64,000 bases of DNA, from contig QLIY01000049.1 of assembly GCA_003260075.1 (NCBI GenBank), forward strand, positions 166,278 through 230,277, written 5' to 3'. This document shows positions 12,801 through 25,391 of this stretch, piece by piece. The DNA comes from Phallusia mammillata (taxonomy: Eukaryota > Chordata > Ascidiacea > Phlebobranchia > Ascidiidae). Under the pieces are notes generated by a model that did not search any database, was not told where the DNA came from, and saw only the letters and a program-made list of their open reading frames with translations. Made by a program: the position numbers and the translations under genes. Every line of letters begins with the position of its first letter. Positions within the stretch are counted from its first letter, which is position 1.

Positions 12801-15800
12801 TGTGGCGAGATATCTGCCAGATAAAGTAGGTCTGTGTCCACACTGAGCTGGCCCGATTCGATCTGGACCACCACGTCGTCTGCCTTTTGATTTCTATTGT
12901 CGCTTACGGGGCGGGCAAACACTGCCAGAGGGGTTACGCGACGGTCAACATTCGATCGCTTTGTCGCCGTTTGTTTGGTTTGCAATTCTCCAGTCGCTTT
13001 AATTAATAATTTGAAGGTTCGCACGTGCTTTCCTGTGCAAATTGGTTTGCCTTGTCTCTACGTGTGTGTCTCGTGCCGAGTCACTAAATTTGCACCGGTT
13101 TAAAATCGTTTGATCTATTGTTGACATTTTTGGTTATGGTAAAACGCGAGGAAGACTGACATGTTGAGTTATCCTTGCCTTGTTTGGAATCTGCTTCAGG
13201 AATGCATAAAAGCACCGAGTTTGAAATCAAAAGTTTTGTTTGGCATGAAGTCACATGTGACTTGATTGCAATCAAATGATATCGATTTATTATCAAGATC
13301 ATACAACAAACGAGTAAACATATACAATAAAACGCGTAGGCTGTTATGTGTAAAATAGGTAACTACGTGGTTACAAAACGCAATGATTTAAGAAATCCAA
13401 ATTGCTATGAAAACATCTATAGATAATAATTAGTGAGAATTTTTTAGACCAAAAAAGTAAATTATATAGCCTACAGGCCGTTGTAAGTTGGCGCCATCCT
13501 TTCGTGTCCATTCCAACGAGAAAGATATCCTGACAAGTGCTCCCAGCTCGTACGTAAAGCACTTTGCCACTCAGCCTTTCGCTATCGTACCACACACTCT
13601 TCATCACAAGTCCCCACTTTCACTGCGAGGTCCCCTAGCTGGTGGCACCAAAGCTTAGTCCTAGACGCCTCTCGAATAGCACTCGGCCGAACGATTCCCT
13701 GTTCGACAGTTGTCGCTGAGATATTGTGTGTTTTGATGATTCCCCAAAACTGGTAATCGGCGCTTGTAAAAGTGAAGAAAAGCCTTTGATGTCGTGACTT
13801 AATCTGCTCTTGTGGAACATCTTGCGAGGAATAACATCACGACATCGCTTGCAATTAATGCTCTCGCTGTTTTAGTAATTTTTTAAAAATATCAACCTCC
13901 GCGAGTATAACACACATTTGCTCGCAAGGTCCTATAGCAGGGTTCCTGGAAATCCTTTTGAAACAATGTAATAAGCACATTTTGCGTAAATTACAAAAAC
14001 TTCTCGAGGCACCAAGATTCTATTTGAATCGACTTCGGTAGGACATTCACAAATTTTCGAACATATTCCGGTCCAAAATGGTTAGCCCACGGGCTACTGG
14101 ATACAACGGTACAGTCACATCTGATGTCTTTACCCCTCAAACTTTCAGCAAACTGATTCGGGCGCGTCCTGGTTTAAGTTCAACGTTTTTGAACCATATC
14201 ACAGCTTAAACGTCAAGCACAATAGCTTGTCTTTGTCAAACTCGCCTTGACATTGATTTATCTCTCGGTGTGCGTGGTCATATTATCCAAACTTTTCACT
14301 TCGGAAGAGCAATTAGCAGGTTTGCTGAGGTAACCTTCCCTTACATTTTGGTCACTGTCGCCTTAGCAACGACCGTAAGGTCGGGGTGCAACCATGCAAA
14401 AAATTGGTTCAAACCCTAACCCTAATTGGTCATCTTCTTAACCATGCCCCGCTTATAATACGAAACCACACCTGAGTCTGAAATCAAATGTTACTCTGCA
14501 GCACCCTAGACTTTTTTAATGATATCAATATGCTAAGACAACTTTTTAGGTTGGTTATGGGTTTTTGTTTTTCTGGAAAACGTTGGTTGGTATAGCTATA
14601 TATATGCTTGGGATCGCGTAAAATTTGTATCACTAATACAGTGTTGGTAAACGTATTTATTTGAAAAAAATAATACACCATTTCGTCCCAAGTAAGGTTT
14701 TTCGTATGTGAGGTTTTTGACACTAGTTGCTGTGTTTTTTCTTGTTCTGAATTAATTAAATTACATACACATTTCTCGGAGGTTGTTGTGTATTATACTA
14801 TCGTTTTGATTCATAAAAAAAATGTTTAAAAACAAGAAAAAACTCTTGAGTGGTTCAAATAGAATTCTTGTCAAATTAATCCGGGGGATGCACATACCCG
14901 TCACGAAATACCGTGACGTGTTGCTCAGTGGTACGCTTGACTGCCCGCGCTAATTGCAGCAGCAAGTTAAACCAAACGCTGGCAGCGTTTGCCGAATATC
15001 CACAATAAGTTCAGCGCGTCTCAAATCTTTTAATTGAGTCAAGCCTGCATCAGGATTCCCAACATACACGTTTGTGTGCTTATAAGGTGAAGTTGCGGCG
15101 TCAAGGATCGGCCTGTTGGCTTCAAAGCTTAACCTATGCACTAGAAGGCGTGATGCGTGGTCGTTGCCGGTAAGCAAATCAGGCAATGGACAAGACAAAA
15201 CACAGTTAAAAGCTATTTGTCAGGCTGTCAATCAAAAGTGACACTTTTAACGTTACTATTTATACCCATTCGAGTGTGTTTGTGTTTTTTCTGTTTGTTT
15301 AACGACACAGTATGGCCATTTCTCCATATAACTTACATCGCAGCGTTGTATAACAAATCCTTTAAGTTAGTTACAAAAAGGTAGTGCTGCAACAAATAAT
15401 TGTCATCCAATAACTTGGGTGATGCATCGGTGTTTATGGGAATAAGGGGATTGCAAAGGCAGTAAGGTTTCAAAAATACCTTTTACAGTTTTACGTCACA
15501 GTCTGTTTGGGGCGCGCCATTAAAAAATACCAGGAATGCCCGTATAAAAACCCGAGCTAAACATTTTTTTTCCTGAAACATATATTGTTTGTTTATGTTT
15601 GACATAATTTGTGTCCTACCTAAAAAGATGCAAAAATAATTTTGTTGCTTTTACTTTACCAATGCGCTCGTTCCAACACATAGCCAACCACATCAATCAG
15701 GCCCTTTCTCCATGAAATGACTCCCAACCGCCGGCCACTAACACTCCAAAGGTGTGGCGATTCGGTCACCCTGAATCATGACCAGCATAGGAACCCGAAA

Positions 15801-18800
15801 ACGCAATCGCCGTGAGATTTCAGCCGCCCACCGTCGCTGCCTGCAATCTCGCGTAACTGAAACTGGATTTTGTGCCGACCGATCGGCCACACGTATCGAC
15901 ATGGGAACGACCCGCTGTGTTTAGGCCACTTATGTGTGTGAACGATTTAAAATTCCTACGTTTTCGGACGCAAATTTGGGCCAGGTGTTGCCGAGACTGA
16001 CTCTTGAACGACTGTGAACGGGTCAAGTTTTTGTTGCTAATGAGCCTAGCACTGGACAGAGGTCAGCTTAATGGGAACTGGAGTCGACCAAAAAATTGAC
16101 CTTTCGCTCAACGTGTTTCGTTCCTTTAAGGCCGATTGAGTTGATATCAAAAGTCTATTCAAGGACAAAGCCGTATAATTTTGCTGCCAACTTTAGTGAG
16201 CACAAACTGTTATCTTTTTTGCAAACCAAAGTTCTAAATTTGGCAAAAGGATTAATTAAGCCCGCGCCTATTATTTCTCCTGAAAGAACCTTCACACAAG
16301 TTTTACAATTTAAACGTATACTTACCCCTACCCACTAATAAGGCACGTGTAGGCTTTAAAACACTGAAAACGAAGTCATAAAATCTTTCAAGTGTTAACA
16401 ACATGAAATGTTTAAATAAAATAATTTTCCTACAATCTACATTGAGTTATTTATGTGTCTCAGTGATTTCATTTTTTTTTCTGCGAAGATATTTGTTGAT
16501 TCTACATAACACGTGGGCCTTTTGGCGCAGGGGGAAATGACACCTCACATAAAGGGAAATCGATGCTCAATTGAGTAAACGTCGCGCTTTCGATCGAGCT
16601 AAGAACAAGACAAGCGCAGCCTTTTAACAAAGCGTGTTGCTTACATCTTTTTCGCGTGCTCACTTTCACAAACCAAGCAAACGTCGCAATTTAATCCCAG
16701 CCACTCGCTTTAATGGTTACCACAAAGAAAAGTAAGTGGTGGCGGTTTGTATAGACAAGTGTTGCTTATGAAAATGTTTTTTGTACGTTTGCTGTATCAC
16801 TGTCTGAGTAAATTGTACGCCCGAGTAATGGGTCACCGGACCCTATTGGATTGGACAAAGGTGATGTAAACCGATATACCCTCAGCAAATTAGATGGGTA
16901 TTGACGAATCAACATGATGTAATAGATTACATGCGGTGTTAATTTGCGTTGGGGATTTTGTTGGGTAATTAGGAGAGTTGCGTTGAGTGAATGCTTAATT
17001 AAACCCAAGAGACGTGTTTTTGCCGAGTTAAATAGAAGAAAAAGTCCGTTTCTGTCTCGACTAGCTAGTGTTTATGTTACGTTCTAATAACACCATCACA
17101 TAATTCATTTTAACACTAATTACTTTAACCTCAACTCAGATGAAAAACATAAAAAAATATATTTTCAAATGAATAAGCAAAGTATTAACAGAGCTAAGAA
17201 ATAACGCTCACATGCAACAGGCCTAATCCTAGATTTTTTCCGAAATTATTCTGATGTTTTTAACGTTATTATTTACTGTTTCTTTTTCATGAGCATGGGG
17301 ATATTTTTGCCACGGGACTTAATTATTTTTCGTTCTCGTATACGGTGACATGTTAACAAAACATTATTTATTCGAGCATTTATTGGTTCCAAATTGTTCC
17401 AAACATTTGCTATTTACGTTGTTATATTAGGGTAGTGGTGTCAATCAATTGCTGGCCGAGCGTAAGATCATGTATACGCGCGTGTTGTCAATTTTCTCTT
17501 TTCTTTCGACCGAAGGAAACTTGCTTGTTCGGCCACGGGTCAACAGTTTGTAAGCTGTGCTCACCAGATTCAGAGCGAGGTGTGACGTGTTGGCAAACAA
17601 CGGCATAATGTAGGTTGTTTACTCGTGCAAACACCGTCCTTCCTATTGTCCAATTGTTCTCTTTGACCTGCCGTCGCGAGCTCTTTGATGCCTTGTTTTT
17701 TTGTCTAGCCTGATCGTGTTTTTCACCCAGTTGTGGAAGCGGATGCTGCGAAACTCTCAGTTTAATTAGGCACCACGATTTGTGTGGTGTGTTTTTTGGT
17801 ATTTACTTGCACGATTCTTTAGCGGCAATTCGGTGATCATTTTCCCGCCGACTGCGGTCCGTTTTAAAGATAAAATGGCGACAAGACACAACAGTCAGAT
17901 TGATTAAACGTATTTTAAATTGCAATTAATATTCTATATTTGGGTGTAAATAGAAAAATAATGTCTAATTGTGCCAGATAAAGTAGTTGCGTTGTTTAAT
18001 TGGTTCTGGATCTTTGGGCGTTGCCTCTAAATGTGGTTTTAATCAACAAAACTAGAGACCGTTTGGAAGTTTTCCGATGAAGTCGGAGTGTTAACCTGGC
18101 GATAAAAGTAAAGTCTTCTCTAATTGTATAAAAGTCTAGGTAAAAAAGAAAACATCATTAAATGACCGTCTATAAACGGTCTTGCTATTTTCGTCTGCGT
18201 TTTAAAGTCATTTGCGTTTTAAATTTTCGCATTGATGAAATTGTTTAACCCACATCAGAACAATGCTTACCACAAACCAAACCAAAAGTTTTGTTTGTAT
18301 GTGTATCCGAAGTTACATTTGTGTGCGATTTTAGATTATTGTTGTAATGTGAGCGTTTTCTTTTTTTATCAAAAAATCAAGATCAGACTGACTTTGCGAC
18401 GTAGCATAAAAGAGCCCTCGTTTAAAAAGGCACTTGGGGCATCACTCTGATTTACCGAGGGTTGTTTCATAACACCGCAATCAATAATTTGCCCTTTCCT
18501 TATTTGGAATTTGTCACGACCCGCCCTACATGTTTTGAATAGTAAAGGTCATCGTCAAATTTCAACCACGAGAATATTGGCACATTTTGCCCGCACAGAA
18601 ACAGCACGAACGCACGGTGCAGGACGCATTCCCATAACATTACAAACGCCGCAATTGGACCGATTTACCATCGTCAAGACACGATTTTACCCCTTGCTGA
18701 AAGGGAATCCAAAATCGTGAGCACCAAAGCTATGCGGATTCGGCTTCTGGTAATCTGTTGACAGTATAGTAGCCCGAAAAGCTATGTCTATTGATGCGCT

Positions 18801-19985
18801 CCACTTTAATAACCGTTGGTCTGACGTTGAGCGATTGTCTTCAAGGCTCTGTTGTGGACCCGTGCCGCCAGGTTAATTCAGTTGGAGTGATTCCACAAAC
18901 AAATTAAAAAACAAAAAAGAGAAACTCCCCCACCTCCTTGAATAACAAACCTCTGTTTGTTTGTTTCTTTTGGTTCAGATTTGTTTACTTTTTTATTTGG
19001 AATTTGTTCATTTGCTGCAGCATGAAAATGAATTATCTGCATGGCATTTGAAAACAGCATGTTGAAACGGTGACAAGTTTTTATCGACTTTTAGTACAAA
19101 CCACACATATGCTGACTTTGGATTACTGTGTGATGCCTATTACGTTTCGTTGCAAATCTGAATTTTGATTAAACATAATGAACAAAAACATATAGAAACC
19201 TAATTACTTTATTTAATTGCTCATTTTTGCACTGTAGAATGTCGCGTTCGTCGTGTCGCGTCTCTCGTCACGGGAGCAGCGAAAGTGAATCGGATCCACG
19301 ATCATTCCATGCGCCTTCCATGCACCATTCGAGACGTTATTATCTGGCCCATTGCAGATGGCCCCACCACAAACCATCAAACCACTACCGTGAACATTAC
19401 GCAAGATGATTTAACGGGTTCTGCTCTTGCTTTCCCGGGGGTCGAATGAGGATAATCTTTCCTTGTGGTTTTAAATCGGGCGGTGCTCACAGTTCAGCTT
19501 TTCAAGATGTCAAAACTTTTGATTCGCATTTGTTGAGGTGTTGTGGTTTTCTGAGTCTGTTTAGTATTGCTTGTCAATTGTATCTTCTGTGACATAAATT
19601 CTAAATAAGTTTGAAGGTGAACCAATGAGTTTAAAACAAGCCATTTGACAATTAAAAAGACATACTTTCACGAGAAAAAATATAGTGGTGTCGTTGAATA
19701 GAACAGTTTGTTTTGCTACTTTTATATTTTTGCAAGTTTTATGCGTGCCATTGTTGAAAAACATATGTAGTTCCATCCGCAAAAGGTTTAATGCCATTTT
19801 ACATTGTTTATTTCCACACATGCAATTATAAGTTAGTTGCTTTTACATCACCATTTTGAGGATTTTGTTTTGTGAGCCGCTGTTTTGTGCTCTTTTTTGT
19901 TACTTTATTTGTGTCATTGAAAACGATTCCAATTTATTGCTTATTTCAGTGTTTTTGAATACAGTTAAGAACCATATGTTAAAAG

Positions 19986-20025
19986 ACGATTAGGTTGAAT
20001 TATTTACGATTAGGTTGAATTATTA
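19986..20025. repeat. Two-copy 20-bp tandem repeat
   Basis: The unit ACGATTAGGTTGAATTATTT at 19986-20005 is followed at once by a second copy at 20006-20025 that differs only in its last base. It is a simple tandem duplication with no associated gene. Confidence 0.85.
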
Positions 20026-21689
20026 ACTACGCAAGAATAAAAAAATAGTAACTCATACCTCTTTTTACGATTTTTACCTTTTTGTAGTTACTGTTTAAGA
20101 CTTTAAAAAAATGCTGTTAGGTTGATAAAACAAGGTCAAAGTCTTTTTTATGCTTTAGTTATGACCACGGTTGCAGTATTAGGTCACTTGCATATTGCGT
20201 GCTTTTGTTTTTCTGCCATTGGAAAATTCTGCTTTAGTGTTATGCAATACAAATTGTCAATTTATCAGTTGTCTCTTGTTGGTTCGTTTTGTCAGCAATA
20301 CATTACCAGCATCAATTGGTTGTGTGGCATAATCAACAATTGATTTTTTGCAACTCACAAACGCTCTGCCGCCATATTGTTTTTTTGGCTTTAAACTTGA
20401 GGTTTTAAAACTTGAAAGTTTTAAATTGAAAACAAATACCGAAACGAAAACTTTGCAAGATACTTATATAGGTAAAATTGCAAACAGTTGTTAAATTTAT
20501 AGGTTTAATAAAAAACATTACGTTTTCGCATTAATTTAATAGCGTTTGAAATCAGTTTGCCAAGTTTTGACCATAATAAAAGTTTTGCAAAAACTAAGGC
20601 AGTACCTATTCGCACTTTACAGATATTTCGCCGGTTTTAACGAAATGCAAAATAGTATGTGTTACTTGAATGGTTTTGACAAAGAATTAATACAGAGCAA
20701 AAACTACTACACCAGTATTTACAACACTCCTATTCACTAAACCGGACAGCAGGGCACAACCAATACCCCGGTCTGTAAATATTGTATCAACGGGTACTCG
20801 GCCCGGCAAGCAAACAGCATTGGGTCTTGTGTCTATATGCACAAAGCTTGAGCAGGCGCGCGAAGCCGCGAAAGCCGCATTGAGACCAATAGTTTCCAAG
20901 TTTGATTCATTGGAGTGGGCCTGTCTTAACCCAACAGACTATCAATGATTTGATTGTTTGCACTGCCATTAAGGTGTTGTATTAACGAGCAGGGAGCATG
21001 CCGTAAGTAAATAATCTTCCGGATTCGAAGATCAAGCACGACAACTTGGTGTGAGATGTAACTGGAGGTGATTTTGAACCAAACCGTATACCACACAAAA
21101 ATTTACATTCTCTTGTCGCACACAAAAATATACATTCTCAGTTTTTTTTGTTAAAATTTAATTGTTTTGAAAAAAAAGCATAAAAAACAAGCAACAAAAC
21201 TATCAACAAAATGTGCACAAAACGCAATGGTAGAAATGTGACCACATCAATGTAAGGAAAGACACCATTATTTAAAGTACTTTGTGGGAATTCTTATCAT
21301 CTGTACAGTAAAAATTCAACAGTAAAAGAATAACATAAAATTGTTATTTAAAATCATGTTTTATTTCTGTTTTTAAATGTACAAAAAATATTTGATCTTT
21401 TCTATTTATTTATTGAATAAATAAGAGTAACCCAAACACAATCAAAAGTTTAAACGTTGCGACCAACATAAACAATGATTCACATTTTGGAATAATAAAA
21501 ACATCCAAAACACCAACGTTTTTTCTGACGTTGAATAATTTTATTTACTGTTCCAAATACGCAATCTGCGCAGGCATCTGTCTTAATATTGCCCACCATA
21601 AATTATGGATGCCAAGTTATATTGGAGCTCGTTTATTGGCGGTTCCAGACAATATTAGCTCGAAAATGAAACTGAAAGCACACAGCGAC

Positions 21690-22110
21690 CATTGCACTTA
21701 GCGAAGATGCTAAAAGAGAAAGCAATCACTAGAAGAGGATGAGCTGTGGGTGTCGAGAGGATGAGGAGTGGGTCGTGAATCAAGCGCTGTTCGATTGCGA
21801 ATAAAGGCCAGCAGTTAGGAATGCGAGGCCTCGTTGCTCTGTCAATATTTGCTTGATCCTTTTGCGCCGTCTTCAGCTGCGATAATGACGACGAGAGGGA
21901 AAGCGGAGTAGGACGAACGAAGAGGAGAAGAGAGATTTAAGATCATTAAGTTCGCGTCGCCTGCTGTGTGAAGCAAAATATATCTGATTGCGATCGAGCG
22001 ACGGCATCAGCCGGGTAGTTCGCGGGTTGGTGAGAATTCGATGACGTCTCTTCTATGAAGCGTCACTGGCATCAACGCTTTCGTCCCAGGCTTGATGACA
22101 GATAGGAGTG
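21690..22110. other. Purine- and CpG-rich island in an AT-rich desert
   Basis: This block is markedly richer in GA tracts and CpG than its surroundings (repeated GAGGATGAG, GACGACGAGAGG and CGAAGAGGAG-like runs) and contains several CGATCG/GCGATCGAG-type motifs. No open frame or exon structure is convincing. It could be a regulatory island, a non-coding exon or an old repeat; the sequence does not decide. Confidence 0.3.
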
Positions 22111-23172
22111 AATTAAATGGAAGCGGAGATTATCGTTGGTCGCCGAGGTGCGATCTCACTCAGACCGATTCGCTTTTGTATGCAAACATCCCATTTGTCA
22201 GCCAAACTCTGAGACACAACCTGTGGACGTAAATAAAGGCACGTTGTTGCTGGAGTGTTTTGGCAAATCTGCTTGGCGAATAAAATGACATACATCAGTA
22301 GACGTATAACATAGTGAAAAAAAATTAATTTATATTTTAGTTTGCTCTTTTCAGCTTCGTAACAATTCAATATCTAGAAATGTGTTTTAATGTAATACTT
22401 GCGTTAGCAGAATAAAAATAAACGGCCCGATAAAAGGTAAAACAACCAGTTTCTACACAGACTATAAGTGTTCGCATACTATCCAAAATAAACATTTAGA
22501 AATTGAGATCTGCGATTTTGAACTGCAGTTTAAAAGCATATCGGTTTTACAGAATTCGACACATTTAAAATCTACTCTTATCAGCATTTATCAACTTATA
22601 CACTCTTTTATATTTCTAAAATCTATTTTAAACAAACAATAACTTAGATCTTTTTTTATATCCAATTTTCGCCTAAAAGCGATAAAACATTTGTTTTGAA
22701 TTGTTTTACCGGGTAAATAAAAAATGTAATTTAAATCCAAAAACATTTAAAAGAGTAAAAAAATTATAACGACGATACATCTTATTTTCGTTAGAAGCTC
22801 TATAGGCGATATGATTTGTTTAACACTATTCGGGCTTCGAAATCAGCTCGTGCTCTGCTATCTTTTGCATTTCACTTTATCGAGACAAATTCTTTTCGAT
22901 AAAAAAATATGTTTTAAATAAAGAATTTAGGCAAAAAATCAAATACTATGTAAAGTTAGAAAGGATTAAAACGATTAAATACACGGTAAAGTTTACCAAC
23001 GCTTCAAAACAATATTTTTTATGTATGCTACGTTTAAAAGGTAAAGAAGTTTTTCAAACTTGTCAAAAGTGTTGTAATCCTAATAGAGATCCTTTATATT
23101 GTATCGTAAACACTGCTGTTTTATCAGGCAAAAAAACACAAGTTTGTATGCGACATGATGCGCACCACAATG

Positions 23173-23204
23173 CCTTCAATCAGAGGTCACCAAACTACGG
23201 CCCG

Positions 23205-23302
<98 letters not shown>

Positions 23303-23716
23303 AACTTTGTAACATTCAAAAATTAATCTACTCCTTATGAAAGTTTTCCTGTCGCTATATGTGTAATTGATATTACCTATAGTTTTATAGAATTACAACG
23401 CCCAAGATTGATCCAAACCGGTTTGTTACGGCACAAAGAAGACTACAAGTGTTAATTGTGCGCAAATAATTGCCGTATTTTGTTACTTGTGACGTAATAT
23501 ACAAGCATTGCTCGTAAGATGAGACCAACTGTACAATTTAACAGTCGCAGTACCATATTTTAAATAGGATTGTAGAAAGACCATCTCTTGGCCCCCTATA
23601 AAGGGGCTAAGTTTGGAAAGACGGCGTTGGGGCGTGCAAACTATGCAGCCCGCGCGAATCATTATTAACCTTATCCGGCCCGCAGTGAAAAAAGTTTGGT
23701 GACCACTGCCTTAAAT
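23173..23716. mobile_element. hAT-type non-autonomous element, copy 1 (contains a gap)
   Basis: The element spans 23181-23708. Both ends read CAG(A/T)GGTCACCAAAC inward: the left as CAGAGGTCACCAAACTACGG, the right, on the other strand, as CAGTGGTCACCAAAC followed by CTGCGGGCC. It is flanked by CCTTCAAT (23173-23180) and CCTTAAAT (23709-23716), an 8-bp duplication with one mismatch, the hallmark of hAT insertion. Just inside the left terminus lies a 96-G run that is almost certainly a gap. The right part, from about 23302 to 23540, matches 25098-25340 in inverted orientation. No transposase is encoded. Confidence 0.85.
23206..23301. other. 96-base G run: probable assembly gap
   Basis: There are 96 consecutive Gs inside a hAT element. 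The second copy of this element at 25097-25391 has ordinary mixed sequence at the equivalent place, roughly 40-60 bases between the GTAACTTTG-like segment and the terminus. This argues that the Gs stand in for undetermined bases. The polyglycine frame across it (23025-23312) is therefore meaningless. Confidence 0.75.
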
Positions 23717-25058
23717 TATCGAATCTCATTTGCTTTAATTTTACTGCACAAATTGTATCTTCCAGATCATCATGTTTTTAGCAGGTTGTTTTGCATGTTT
23801 TTAACGTATTACTATGCCAACCGTTGTTTTAAGTTTGTTTTTGTTGCGAGATCACTTTCACTAATTATCTCGTTAGCGCACTCCAGCGGAAAATTGCTTC
23901 TTATAATTTCATATTGCGGTTTGTCTAAATTGAGTTTTCCAAATAAAAAGCACAAGCGTTTTGAAGAAAGCACGTAAAGAATTTAAACGCCATTTTAAAA
24001 TTTCTTTGGTACATGTTTTCCTTGTTTTTGATTTTTTTGGATCGCGTTTACGTGATTTATCCCGATGTAGAGGCGGTTTGTATTTTATCCAGCAGGATAA
24101 CAAATTATTAGTTCGAACTTAATACATCGTCACCAATCGATAAAACTAAATTGAAAAGAAACTGTGAAGTTTAATTTTCTTCAACAAAGAAAAATTTTAA
24201 TACCGAAATCCTAAAAAGGTGTAACACCCCCTGGCCTATAGAAAATTAACTAAACGCAATTTCAACATTTGTTCTTTAAATAAATGATTGCATGAAGCAA
24301 TTTTTTTACTTAAAGAGCACCCGTATCGTCTATTTTTTTATAATACACATAGTTTAGTTTGATTTATCACTAAAGATTATAATGTGAAAAATCACCTGCA
24401 GTAGTTCAAAGTGTGTTCGTTTCATTTTACTATTTATAGCTCATATGTTTTACATGATACTTTATGCAAGTTTAAACGTTAATCGGTACAATTTTGCTGC
24501 GAAACTTTCAGATCGAAACGCAGTCCTATTATGCGACAACATATATAGCATCGAAAACGAAACAGTCGATTAAATTAAAAAAGAGCGCAAAAAATGGCAA
24601 ATATCAGATGTTGTTTGCAACAGACGAATCTCTATCGACACTGCATCTGGACTTACGTTTACCAATGTTGTGTGCATTGCTCAGGGCCCTGGAGAGAGAA
24701 AAAATATGCTGGTGCAAGTCAATTTTTGGGCCCCTCTTTGAACACTATTTATGTGCTGAATATCAAGCGTTTAATACGTTTATTCGCCAAAAGAACAAAC
24801 TAAAGCAAGCTAGCCGCACTCATTAAACAGCTTGGACAATAACGCCAAACCTCTAAAGTTTTAAAAACCTAAAATTCCTATATTTTTACTGCATGCACTA
24901 TAACGTTCGTACAGCAAAGTAAACGCGACGCGTGCCAAAGGCTGAATTTTAAGACCACGGCATGATAAAAACTATAAACAAGCAGAGTAACAGGTTAAAT
25001 TGTTACTTCAATATAAACACGCAAATCGGTTGGCGTGCCATAAAAAAACACCTATGTG
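23717..25058. other. Intergenic DNA between transposon copies
   Basis: AT-rich sequence with no recognisable gene. The longest frame (24494-24826, +, 110 codons) has no domain, and a second overlapping frame of similar quality suggests chance. Confidence 0.45.
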
Positions 25059-25104
25059 GCAACCTTGGCACGCGTGCCAGGGGTTGCCGACCCCTGGTAT
25101 AGTT
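25059..25104. mobile_element. Second hAT type, right terminus, nested in copy 2
   Basis: Read inward on the minus strand from 25096 the sequence is CAGGGGTCGGCAACCCCTGG, then a GGCACGCGTGCC palindrome: the standard end of another hAT family. It abuts GTATAGTT (25097-25104). That octamer aligns with the interior of the 23181-23708 element (GTACAGTT there), so this hAT appears to have inserted into element copy 2. Its left end could not be located. Confidence 0.55.
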
Positions 25105-25391
25105 AGTCTCATCTTACGAGCAATGCTTGTACATTACGTCACAAGTGACATAGAAAGGCAATTGTCTGCGCACAATCAACAGTTGTAGTCTTGTCTGTGA
25201 CGTAACAAACTATAGCTTTGAATCAATAATAGGCGTTGTAATCCTGTGAAACTAGGACTAGGTAATATCAATTTCACATATCGAGACAGAAAAACTTTCG
25301 TAGGAAGTAGTTTAATTTTTGAATGTTACGAAGTTATCAATACGATTTCGCAAACCAAAAAATATGGTCGAGGGCCGGATGAAATGACCTC
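25097..25391 (-). mobile_element. hAT-type element, copy 2, inverted relative to copy 1
   Basis: The segment from AGTCTCATCTTACGAG (about 25106) to the GAATGTTACGAAGTTA region (about 25336) is the reverse complement of 23302-23540, with scattered substitutions and small indels. It continues through GAGGGCCGGATGAAATGACCTC (about 25370-25391), which corresponds to the degenerate CAGAGGTCACC terminus of copy 1. The other end is lost where a second hAT terminus abuts at 25096. The two copies lie head-on within 2.2 kb and could pair as an inverted repeat in RNA. Confidence 0.75.

Larger units (their letters stand above)
9871..23172. other. Long intergenic region 3' of FoxA, no gene seen
   Basis: About 13 kb with no frame carrying a recognisable domain. 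It alternates AT-rich DNA with more GC-balanced blocks (for example 11.4-12.3, 12.6-13.1, 14.9-15.2, 15.7-16.1 and 18.5-18.8 kb) whose short open frames look like chance. A perfect TCAAGGTCA (ERR/SF-1-type nuclear receptor half-site) is at 10935-10943. For an ascidian, where genes are usually only kilobases apart, this is a large gap and may hold FoxA enhancers, non-coding RNA or degraded repeats. None of these can be shown from sequence alone. Confidence 0.45.

Noticed and set aside
12647..13024. 125-codon minus-strand frame
   Set aside because: No recognisable family and overlapping frames on the opposite strand; likely chance in GC-balanced DNA.
14405..14425. CCCTAACCCTAA telomere-like motif
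   Set aside because: Only two units; too short for an interstitial telomeric repeat.
23025..23312. Open frame with a long polyglycine tail
   Set aside because: The glycines come only from the 96-G run, which looks like a gap placeholder inside a hAT element.
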